Made by a program: the position numbers and the translations under genes. Below, piece by piece: positions 54,629-64,000 of a stretch of DNA of 64,000 nt. The DNA is from Aurelia coerulea. Taxonomy: Eukaryota > Cnidaria > Scyphozoa > Semaeostomeae > Ulmaridae. Position 1 is the first letter of the stretch. The number at the start of each line of letters is the position of its first letter. Location: contig CM076952.1 in NCBI GenBank assembly GCA_039566865.1, positions 12,296,501 to 12,360,500 of the forward strand. The letters run 5' to 3'. Under the pieces are notes generated by a model. The model was not told where the DNA came from, made no database searches, and saw only the letters and a list, made by a program, of their open reading frames with translations.

Positions 54629-56395
54629 TTTTTTTTCTATTCATATAAAATATTACAATACATCAATACGTTCTACCATACTATCTAATTACTATACAAC
54701 AATACGGGTACGATACCATGAGGAGCAAAAGACAATGACTACCCCATGGCCAATACATAAAGATGCACAATGTTAAACAAAAATACAAAGGAAAATAACT
54801 AAGCTAAAATAAATATTGGCTACGAATATACAATGAAACTAAAAACAAAGTAGGTGCTTATCTATGGGACTTTGCAGCAATTTGAACATTTAAAAGCGTT
54901 CTGTAGCATGAATGAATTTGAGGGTTGCCTCGAGTAGCTTTTTATTGTTGTCGATGGTTAACCTTCTTCTCCATACAGAATGAATTTGAGTAAAACTTTA
55001 TTTGAAAGACAGGAAAAACCATGAGGTAGCAATATTGCATTAACACTATTGAGAAGATCAGATCTAGGCCCATTATAAGAATGACAAAGCAGCAGGAAAT
55101 GTTCCGTGTCCTCTACCCCATCATTTGCGAGACACAAGGGGTTGACTGTATCTCTGAAGTTATGCCTAAATTTATGAAAATTTAGTTTGCTGAGTCCTAC
55201 CCGTAACTGAGTGAGAATAGCTAGACCTTTTGGATCATGAATACCGTACACAGGTTCAGGAGGAGGTCGAATAAGTTTCGACAATTTTCCTTTAAAAACA
55301 CACAGTGAGGGTGATAATCTAATATCTGGATCAAGCGTGTTCCATTCAGATAAGCAGTCGGGATAAAAGCTATTCTTGAATCTCGTCGTTCTTGCCTTTA
55401 TCTGCCCTATTATATCTGCTTTACGAAAACAATACATAGCTTGTTGTAATTTTGGAATGGGGTATCTTGTATAGTCTGGGGTTATACCGTTGACAATCTT
55501 GTAAAAAAGGACAAGGCGTCTGCTCCAACGTCTTAGGCTTAAGGATTCCCAACCAAGTTCCTCATAGAGCTTTTCACGAGATGTTCCTTTCCATGCACCA
55601 GTCACTGCAAGTGCAGCAGAATATTGAACTCATTCAAGTTTTTCTATATGATTATTCAGCGAGGTATCTTGACTGAATTCGCGTTTTTTGGGTGGGGTGT
55701 GGTAAATGACATCACCATAATCTAAATGTGGCTGCACATGCAATTTATACAATTCAATTAAAGTGTGACGGGGCAAATACTTTGAAAGAAATTTTATCAT
55801 TCCTATTCCGCGTCTGCATTTTTGTATCGCTGACTGAATGTGAGTGGCAAAGGACAATTTAGAATCAAGTATAATCCCAAGATGTTTATGTTCATTCATT
55901 CTAATGACTGGGATATCATTGAAGAGTACTGGTGGATGATCGGCAGAAATTTTCTTTCTTGAAAAAGTCACTTCAACTGCTTGTTCTCGCTTGTTTTGTT
56001 GGATCAGGATTAAATAACATGCGCCAATTATGTGCCCAACTTTTAATGAGGTCAAGATCATGATTCATGTCTAAAGCAGCCTGATTGGGATCACGAACAA
56101 TGGTGAAGAGTGAGGTATCATCAGCAAAGAGTTTGACATTACACTTAAGATTATCTGTCAAGTCGTTGATGTACACAAGGAAGAAAAGTGGACCCTGGGG
56201 GACGCCCGCAGTAACTGAACCCAATTCCGATGTTTTGCCATTCAGAACTGTGCGCTGTTTTCGGTTTGCAAGGAAGTTTTTGATGAGTGAAAGTAAGTTT
56301 CCTAAAATGCCACAACGACGAAGTTTATAGACAAGACCTTCGTGCCAAATAATTTCAGTTCAGTTGATCATAGCCACTGTGAAATCACCTTTTCT
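54629..56395 (-). mobile_element. CR1/jockey-like LINE, 5'-truncated (copy A)
   Basis: Minus-strand copy beginning within the reverse transcriptase and ending in a 3' tail whose last bases are GAATAGAAAAAAAAACTG (read on minus). It has the same 3' sequence as the LINE at 61818 and the fragment at 22718. It ends upstream near 56395, after a HEGLVYKLR-like block, so it lacks the endonuclease. Confidence 0.85.
54958..56361 (-). pseudogene. LINE reverse transcriptase, C-terminal part (copy A)
   Basis: RT motifs on the minus strand: TAGVPQG followed directly by PLFFLVYINDL, then FADDTSLF (the YxDD-type catalytic block), NEHKHLGIILDSKLSF, HLDYGDVIYH, GTSREKLYEELGWESLSLRR and EDTEHFLLLCHSY. SILG is missing from the usual GVPQGSILGPL block, a four-residue deletion. 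Frame changes lie near 55990 and 55630, where TGA splits EKLE from VQYSAALAVTGAW. LINE RT copies RNA into DNA at a nicked target; this copy is dead. Confidence 0.85.
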
Positions 56396-56859
56396 TTGTT
56401 TCAAAAAATTGAGCATTTCATTTCAAAAGATAGCTGTAAATAATCTTGAATAAGTCGACACTTCTCTTACAACCTTATATTCCCGATGGGGAAAAGCAGT
56501 TTCAGGATCTCAAGATGCCTCTGTTACCAAAAGCGGCTTCTTGCTCAGGCAGGTCTCCAGAGATCAACATCTCTATTTTGCTTCTTTGTATGTTTTTGTT
56601 TGTTTGCGAGCTTTTTCAAGTATTCCATTGAGGCAAAGATGATTTTCCTCGCGAAACTTGTTTAGCCAATTATTCATGAGTTGCCCCACGCTATTACGAA
56701 AGCGAAAATTGATGCAAAGCTTTTCATTTTGTTTGTCTGTGTCATGTTGTCATTGTGTGTTTTCATTTCCCTTTGTTTCGGTTTCTTTCTTGCAGCAACA
56801 CATATTTATGATGCACCTGTCGGAGGAACTCTGTCAAGGGTCATTCATTGGACATGTGA

Positions 56860-57321
56860 ATGACCCTGTGTGATATCGTCCACTGGCGAGCAGCTAGTGG
56901 CAACTTTAACTCAGGCAGTTTTCGGAAGTCTGTCCTAGAGCGCCACTCTCCTTTTTCATACTTACTGCAAATTGCATCGCTGGTGCTTTTATGCGCTTTC
57001 TTTGTACTGATCTCTATGGTTGCTATTCCTATTACTATATTATTAATGATACCTTCGCAGCTGTATGCATCACAAACTGAACCTCTGAACATTTTCGTCG
57101 ATGTCTACTTTCATGTGAAGGTAGTCTTCCGTTTCCCACTTTCACTGCTTTCAAAAATAAACTACTCTTCACTTCTTTTCCGTACAAGAAAATTCTACCG
57201 CTCTTACCATGTCTTCTTGTTGGCCTACTTTTTTGGATTTATTCTTTGCGAGTTTGCAAATTCGCTGTTTTTACAATGGGTTCAGTTGCAGCTGATTCTG
57301 CATAGCAATGACATTGAATAA
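56860..57321 (+). CDS. Hydrophobic leader frame of LINE copy B
   Basis: 153 codons with two strongly hydrophobic stretches, SYLLQIASLVLLCAFFVLIS (about residues 32-65) and FLLAYFFGFILCEFANSLFL (about 117-140), ending LQLILHSNDIE then TAA. The ending runs into NPGP in the next frame, giving a DIExNPGP-like motif (see findings). In marine LINEs, N-terminal 2A-like sequences behind hydrophobic leaders are known and can release the leader co-translationally. It may be a 5' extension of ORF2 and not a separate ORF1. Confidence 0.5.
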   Translation: MTLCDIVHWRAASGNFNSGSFRKSVLERHSPFSYLLQIASLVLLCAFFVLISMVAIPITILLMIPSQLYASQTEPLNIFVDVYFHVKVVFRFPLSLLSKINYSSLLFRTRKFYRSYHVFLLAYFFGFILCEFANSLFLQWVQLQLILHSNDIE

Positions 57322-58440
57322 AAATCCAGGTCCAGTCCCTAGAATGAGCAATTGCTTCAACTTTTGCACATGGAACCTAAACAGTATATCTGCGCATGAC
57401 TTCTCTCGGGTTTCTTTACTTGAGGCATTTAATAATATTCATAAAGTTGATGTTATTGCAATTTATGAGACTCATCTCGACAGCACGATCGATCTCCCAG
57501 TCAATGCAGTGGATGCTGATAGACTCGCACTCAGTAATTACCAACTTATTAAGAATAACCACCCTGATGATGTTAAGCGTGGAGGTGTTGGTCTGTGCTA
57601 TAAAGATACGCTACCACTTAAACAGAGGAGATATTTAGAAATTCTACAAGAGTGCCTAGTATGTGAACTTTGCTTTGACAATAAGAAAATTTCTTTTTCG
57701 TGATATATCAAAGTCCAAGTCAAAATAGGGAAGAATTCGACCACTTTCTTGATCAATTCGAGCATTTAATAACCAATATCAACCAGGAAAACCCATACTC
57801 AGTTATAGTTACTGGAGACTTCAACTGCAGGTCACCCTTATGGTGGCCCGATGATATCAGTAATGTCGAAGGAGAACTTTTAGAGCCTCTTACGTCAAGC
57901 ATGGACCTGCATCAGTTAATCTCAGAGCCTACTCATTTTATTGGAAACAGCAAGTCGTGTATAGACCTTATACTCACTGACCAGCCGAACTTGTTTGTGG
58001 AAACAGGGGTCCATCCTTCACTTGATCCGACTTGTCATCACAGCATAATTAGTGGCAAAGTCAATATCAGATGTCCACCCGTCCCTTCTTTTAACAGGAA
58101 AATTTGGGATTATGATAAGGCGAATACTAATGCAATACGCGAAAGCATCCTAAAATCTCCCTGGGAAGTTCACCTTTCTAATCTTTCTCCTAACGAGCAA
58201 GCTAGTTTTTTCACGGAAACTCTTCTGAATGTTTTCTCAAATTTCATCCACAATCAAAATATCAAAGTCAAACCACGTGACCCACCTTGGTTAAATCGTG
58301 ATATTAAGAATCTTCTGATGCGTATTAAAAGAGCCTACAAGAAGTTTATCCGGAGGGGTTGTAGGGAGGAAGAAAGAGAGCAAGTCACTTTACTGAGGGA
58401 AGATGTAAGCCCGTGTAAGCCGTTGAATCGAAAATGCTAA
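57308..58440 (+). pseudogene. LINE endonuclease domain (copy B)
   Basis: APE-type endonuclease split into 57308-57703 and 57700-58440. Motifs: FNFCTWNLNSISAHDF (Asn), VDVIAIYETHLD (Glu), GGVGLCYKD, YSVIVTGDFNCRSPLWW (Asp/Asn), SCIDLILTD and PTCHHSIISG (His). These residues form the metal-dependent nicking site in this family. The first stop at 57701 comes from a one-base change just before YQSPSQNREEF. Confidence 0.85.
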
Positions 58441-58573
58441 GCAAATTCATCTCGAAAAACTAGGTAATGATCTTGCAAACAAGGACAATGGAATAAAGAA
58501 GTATTGGTCCATTATCAATAGCTTTTTCAACAAGAATAAATTCCCTGTCATTCCACCGCTTCTGGTTATCGAC

Positions 58574-60620
58574 GTGTTTGTGACTAATTGTACCAAGAAA
58601 GCACAACTCTTTAACGCACACCTCGCTCAACAGTGTTCCCTAATTGAAACTGGAAGCACACTTCCACAATTTCATTCCTTGACTGACCAAAGGTTGGATT
58701 CTTGCAATATCACAGAAGAGAATATTTTGAAGTTAATTCGCTCGCTTGATCCTAATAAAGCGCATGGTTGGGATGGAATATCTGCAAGAATGATTCGTAT
58801 CTGTGACTTCTCAATCGTGACACCACTTAAAATCATTTTTCAAAACTGCCTTGAAAATGGAGTATTCCCAAAAATATGGAAAAAGGGCAATATCGTTCCG
58901 ATTCATAAGAAATCTTCCAAACAATTGATAAAAAATTATAGGCCTATCTCTCTTCTGCCAGTCTTTGGAAAAATGTTCGAGAAAGTTATTTACTTGAGCA
59001 TTAATGAATACCTTGATAAAAACGGTCTTCTTTCAGCTAAGCAATCTGGTTTTAGACCAGGTGACTCGACAATAAACCAGCTACTAGCAATTACCCATGA
59101 AATCTGCCTTTGACTGTAATCCTCCCTTAGATGTAAGATCTGTTTATCTGGACATTTCCAAAGCTTTTGACAGAGTGTGGCATGATGGCCTCATTTTCAA
59201 GATCCAAAGATGTGGAATTAGTGGTAAACTGTTACAACTCCTCGCTAGTTTCTTATCTGAGCGTCAACAAAGGACTGTTATAAATGGTAAATGCTCAAGT
59301 TGGGAAGATGTATCAGCTGGTGTGCCACAAGGATCGATCTTAGGTCCCTTTTTATTTCTCGTTTATATCAATGATCTACCAGATTTATTGAAATCGAATG
59401 TTCGCATATTTGCAGATGATACGTCCCTATTCTCAGTTGTTTTTGATCCTCTTTCTTCTTCTGATGTTCTTAATTTTGACCTTAACCTGATTAACTCGTG
59501 GACGCACCAGTGGAAGATGTCCTTTAATCTGACCCATCGAAGCAAGCTGTACAGTTGATTTTTCTCGGAAGAGAGCACCTCTGAACCACCCCTAAATCCA
59601 CTTTAATCACATACAAGTCTCTTCAGTTAATGACCATAAACACCTTGGCCTTATTCTTGATAAAAAGCTAACTTTCTCTTCCCACATAAAAGATCTTCTT
59701 GGTAAAGCTAACAAAGAAATAGGTATGATTAAACTTCTTTCCCGCTACCTGCCACGCCCTTCACTTGATCAAATCTATAAGTTGCATGTCAGATTTTGAC
59801 TACTGTGACATAATTTACCATAATCCACCAGTGGATAATCCATACTCACATGAATGCACACAAAGTCTCCTTATGAATCGACTCGAATCGATGCAATACA
59901 ATGCCGCCCTTGTTGTCACTGGTGCATGGAGAGGTACTTCTCGGGAAAAACTCTATAAAGAATTAGGATGGGAATCGCTCAGTAATAGGAGATTGTTCTT
60001 TTCTTTAAAATCGTCAAGGGGCTCGCCCCTGCTTACATTTCCTCGTTACTTCCAGAGATGAGAGAACAAAGCTATGCCCTTAGAAACACCAACAGCATCA
60101 CAGTACCAAAACGACGAACTGACGCTTTCAAAAACAGTTTTTTTCCGCATTGTATCAACGAATGGAATAATCTAAGCCTAGAGTTTCGTGAATTAAGATC
60201 ACTTTCACTTTTTAAAACCAGGTTGATCAGTTTAGTAAGGCCAGTGAAAAATCAAATCTTCGGTGTCCATGACCCCTCAGGTGTGCGTAGATTAACTCGA
60301 CTGAGAGTAGGTTTAAGTCCTCTGCGAGAACACAGGTTCAGACACAACCACCGATCCAATGTGTCTAACAAATGACGGTATTGAAACTATCACCCATTTT
60401 ATGCTGCTCTGCCAATAATACGCTATCCAAAGAACTGTGCTCCTTGACAGAGTAACCTCCATTTGTGCATCCCATGGAGTTGACTGTAATATGTTGAACG
60501 ATGTAGAACTGCTCACACTCCTACTCTATGGCAATGATCGCTTTAGTGAATCTTCGAATAAGAAAATTCTCTTGGCAACAATCATTTACATTAATACTAC
60601 AAACAGATTTAATTAAGCTG
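58574..60620 (+). pseudogene. LINE reverse transcriptase domain (copy B)
   Basis: Blocks in order: SLDPNKAHGWDGISARMIRI, NYRPISLLPVFGKM, QSGFRPGDSTINQLL, VYLDISKAFDRVWHDG (motif A Asp), SAGVPQGSILGPFLFLVY, IFADDTSLF (motif C), then GTSREKLYKELGWESLSNRR and a C-terminal part at 60058-60375. Frame changes near 59100, 59560, 59790, 60000-60060 and 60370 break it. Confidence 0.85.
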
Positions 60621-61817
60621 CACCCCTTTTTCTCTGTCTTTTTTTGTTTATGTCCTTCGTGTAACATGCGATCTTTGTGTGCCGGAGCTATTCCAATAGG
60701 GATCACACGATATATATCAGCCCGCCTTGTTCTATACAGCGCTAAAACTTTATAAGCGCCCCTGGCGGCATCTGAATATCCCTTACCAAAGGGATTTATT
60801 TCATAAGTAAGCACTAAGGGTTCCAATTGGAATAGAAACGGGTTCTATGTTTTGTTAGATAGTCGGTGTTTGTTTGTTCATCGTTGCTTGTTGGCTGCAG
60901 GAGAGATGTGCTTGATCACACCTCTTGTGGTATAGTTGTGTAAATCGTCTTGTAAATCGTCTCGTATTATATTGTAATCGTATTGTTAATACAATTTGTG
61001 TTGTATCTATTAGGAGTTTCTTTTAAATTATGAAAAAATTGTATTAGCTTTACTTTGTTATTAGTTTAGTTAGCTTATCTTGTAGTTTTGTAAATTTTTC
61101 ACCGATATATAAAAAAGGGGTGTCGCCCTAATTGAGGTTGAACGCATTTTGACCGGTTTTCACTATGTTGTCCGTTTGTTGCACAATAACGCGAGTTGTG
61201 CCGAGCTAGAATCAAAATGCTCGTGAAAATATCTCATTGACAGCATTTGCGAAATCTTTGCTTGTTTTTGTTGAATAAAATTCCATCCACAAACAAAGTG
61301 TTTAAAGAATCTCACCCGAGAACTGAGCTGTAAGTATCCGCCATTTTTAATTTCAAATTTTAGTGCAGTGTTTTGGTTTTGCTTGCTCTCTTGACGTTAT
61401 TTGAACTTTCCCAACAAAAACATGGCCGCACAGCAAGCCAAGCGTGTCTAGAAGAAGTACTTCACGTAAAATATGAAATACAAAATCCGTTTCCGCCACG
61501 ATGGGTTTCTCTTTGTATGCCATTTGATTGGCCTAAAGTCGCCCTGATTGAGGGCATTGTGGTATCTTCCGGTTTTCGAACAAAATCTGCGCTACCAAAG
61601 CACCACAGGCGACCTATATTTGTGGTAAAAGGACAATTTACGGTACAAAATAGGTTGATTCTATTGAAAGACTGGAAAAATATTTTTCCAGGCGTGGATC
61701 TAGCGATTGCGATGACCGGCCTATTGCGCCGAAGGCGCAACGAAACCGGGGGTCCAGGGGTGAAGCCCTTGGAAAAATTGCTGAGCCACGCCCTTTTGCT
61801 TCTTAGGAAACGCCCTC
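60621..61817. other. Spacer between LINE copies B and C
   Basis: Includes a perfect hairpin TTGCGCC-GAA-GGCGCAA near 61722-61740 followed by GGGGTCCAGGGG. The 185-codon frame at 61373-61930 runs into the LINE tail and has no domain; a dispersed-repeat origin is more likely than a gene. Confidence 0.4.
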
Positions 61818-64000
61818 TTTTTTTATATCATTCATTTAAAAAGTTTACAATGAGTTCTACAATCTACAATACTTGTCTAATTACTATACAACACTACGGG
61901 AACGATACCAGGGGGAGCGAAAAACAATGACTACCCCATGGCCAAAAACATAAGGACATATAACGTTAACCTACATGCAACTAACTGTACACTACGAACG
62001 ATTACAAAACTAATGGATAAAGGATAATATACTAGATTCTGTCTGATATTAGATGTCGTGTCAAGGTTGGGAAGAACTTAAAAATTTCACGAGTGCGGCT
62101 CGTTTAAAATTGAGATGCATAAGATGCCTGACATCTAATATCAAACAGAATTTACAAGGAAAAAAAGAACATTCACGTAAAGGGACTTGGTGGTTGCTAA
62201 GAACATAACTGAAGTTGCAAATGATCTCAAATAAACCGACCAGTTTCGTGGATGAAACGTAAAGTCAATTCGAGTATATTTTTTTTCAAGTCATCAGAAA
62301 GGTTTTGATCACCACATAGTAAAAGCTGAGTCAAAGCATCATTTGAAAGGCTAGCGATTTGTACATATGGTTGCAATAATTCTACAATTCCAGCGAGAAG
62401 ATCTCTTCGTTGAACATCAAAAGAAGGGCAGAGCAACAAAAAATGCTCCGTATCCTCGATGCCATCGTTTGTTGGACACATTGGGTTTATGGTATCCCTG
62501 AAATTATGCTTGAACTTGTGAAAAATTTAACTTACTGAGACCAACCCTAAGTTGAGTAAGATAGGATAATCCTATTGGATCGTGTATTCCAAAAACAAAT
62601 TTTGCAGGGGGTCGGGATTATTGATAAGATCTTTTTCTTAAAAACAGCTACTGAGGGTGCAAGTCTCAATTCAGGCTCGAGCTTATTCCATTCGGATAGG
62701 CAGTTAGGATAAAAACTAGACTTAAATTTTTCTGTCCGTGCCTTTAATCGCCCAATGACATCCTGGTCGCGAAGACAGTACTGCGAATGATGAAGAGGAG
62801 GAATTGGATCTACTGTATACTCAGGGCTAAGATTATTTACAAACTTGTAGAACAAGGTAAGGCGTCTACTCCATCGTCGGGAACTTGATGACTCCCAGCC
62901 AAGCTCCTTGTACAGCTTCTCGCGAGATGTTCCCCTCCATGTTCCTGTTACAGCCAAAGCAGCAGAATACTGAACAGACTCTAGCTTTTCCATGGCATTT
63001 GGTAAAATGATACTTTGACAGAATTCACATGCTTTGGCAGGAATATGGTAAATGACATCACCATAGTCCAGGTGTGGTCGAACGTAGAGCTTATATACTT
63101 CGTTAAGGGTATGCCTGGACAGATATTTGGAGAGATATTTCAGCAAACCAATGCCCTTTCTTGTCTTAGAGATAGCTGATTTAATATGAGCTGAAAAAGA
63201 TAGTTTTGAGTCAAGGATAATTCCTAAATGTTTATGTTCGTTTACCTTCTTCACAGGTATGTCATTAAAAAGGATTACTGGATGTTCAATTTCAATTTTC
63301 TTTTTTGAAAATTTTAATTCAACAGCTTGTTTTAACGGATCAGGATAAAATGACATTCTCCAAGCGTGAGCCCACTGACTTATCAAGTCCAAGTCATGAT
63401 TCATATCATTGGCAGCTGTATTGGAATCTTCTACCACTGTGAACAATGATGTATCATCAGCAAATAACTTAGCATTGCACTTCAAGCCTACAGCTAGGTC
63501 ATTTATACACAAGGAAAAACAAAGGACCTAGAATAGAGCCCTGGGGCACACCTGCGGAAATATCTCCCCAATTAGAACTCTGTCCATTCAGTACAGTCCT
63601 TTGCTTTCGATCCTTGAGGAAACTTTGGATTAAAGAAAGAAGTTGTCCCGAGACACCACATCGTTTTAATTTATAAATTAGACCGTCGTGCCATACCCTA
63701 TCGAATGCTTTAGAGATGTCCAGATACACAGAACGAACATCTAGAGGAGGGTTAAAGTCAAACGCTTTAAATATTGTATGTGTTATTGAGAGTAACTGAT
63801 TGATTGTTGAATCCCCTGGGCGAAATCCTGATTGATTTTGGTTAAGGAGTTCATGTGATACAAGATGTGAATAAAGAGAATCGTATATGAGTTTTTCAAG
63901 TATTTTCCCAAAAATTGGTAAAAGAGAAATAGGACGGTAATTCCCTTTCACATTTTTCTCATTTTTCTTATGAACCGGCACTACATTTGCACATTTCCAT
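61818..64000 (-). mobile_element. CR1/jockey-like LINE (copy C), runs off the window
   Basis: Minus-strand element whose 3' end (read on minus ...ATGATATAAAAAAAG) lies near 61818 and whose 5' part continues past 64000. The 3' region (GTCTAATTACTATACAACAC, ACGATACC, CCCCATGGCCAA) is shared with copy A. It has few frame breaks, so it is the youngest of the three. Confidence 0.88.
62227..63981 (-). pseudogene. LINE reverse transcriptase (copy C), three frame changes
   Basis: Read on minus: MPVHKKNEKNVKGNYRPISL, QSGFRPGDSTINQLLS, VYLDISKAFDRVWHDGL, SAGVPQGSILGPLFFLVY, then KLFADDTSLF, HLGIILDSKLSFSAHI, HLDYGDVIYH, GTSREKLYKELGWESSSSRR and EDTEHFLLLCPSF. All catalytic RT blocks are present. Small indels near 63505 (between LVY and INDL), 62605 (inside the FGIHDP block) and 62525 split the frame. 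Compared with copy A it has the intact SILG step. The N-terminal half and endonuclease lie outside the window. Confidence 0.88.

Larger units (their letters stand above)
56860..60620 (+). mobile_element. CR1/jockey-like LINE, near full length (copy B)
   Basis: Plus-strand element with leader frame (56860-57321), endonuclease (57308-58440) and reverse transcriptase (58574-60620). It has at least eight frame breaks, so it is old. The 3' tail differs from copies A and C and a poly(A) end is not clear. Confidence 0.8.

Noticed and set aside
61373..61930. 185-codon plus-strand frame
   Set aside because: It spans spacer and LINE 3' tail, shows no domain, and contains a palindrome-bearing repeat.

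Overview
The window looks like nuclear DNA of an invertebrate animal, most likely a cnidarian (coral or anemone). It is AT-rich and intron-bearing. It holds degenerate members of uncharacterised gene families that I recognise from anthozoan genomes, CR1/jockey-like LINEs, many terminal-inverted-repeat (TIR) elements and one probable host exon (succinyl-CoA ligase alpha). The species assignment is inference; no rRNA or mitochondrial marker is present. Almost everything outside the tRNA array is mobile-element derived or broken.

Layout. 1-1.8 kb: short tandem repeats, a charged 237-residue ORF and a hammerhead-like motif. 1.82-13.37 kb: a tandem array of 47 complete tRNA-like genes plus one cut copy, on an almost perfectly constant 244-bp unit. 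The last copy is joined directly to a minus-strand coding exon (13.37-13.58 kb). 15.5-21.9 kb: a 6.4-kb unit bounded by inverted ~280-bp repeats that both begin at TTAA; inside lies a degenerate multi-exon gene (DUF6589-like core plus a RING-like C-terminus) that a 419-bp MITE interrupts. 22.4 kb: SUCLG1-like exon. 26.1-32.6 kb: a transposase-like relic, then a four-exon tyrosine-recombinase (Crypton-like) pseudogene whose splice phases all match.

33.4-39.8 kb: elements nested inside each other, several with exact target-site duplications (TSDs). 40.1-42.4 kb: foldback elements, one split by a hAT-like MITE. 43.9-44.7 kb: a LINE ORF1-like pseudogene. 45-46.8 kb: two palindrome-rich foldback elements built from ATAAACA repeats. 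48.1-51.3 kb: a 3.1-kb element with ~1-kb inverted arms carrying pieces of another cnidarian gene family. 53.7 kb: a hAT MITE with an 8-bp TSD. 54.6-64 kb: three LINE copies, the central one with endonuclease, reverse transcriptase and a degraded 2A-like motif.

The genes do not form one pathway. The region reads as a graveyard and nursery of mobile DNA beside a large, recently homogenised Pol III gene array. The candidates for something undescribed are the tRNA-like array (GGA at the anticodon position in a body without a long variable arm, C33, bulged T stem) and the TTAA/TIR-bounded DUF6589-RING unit.
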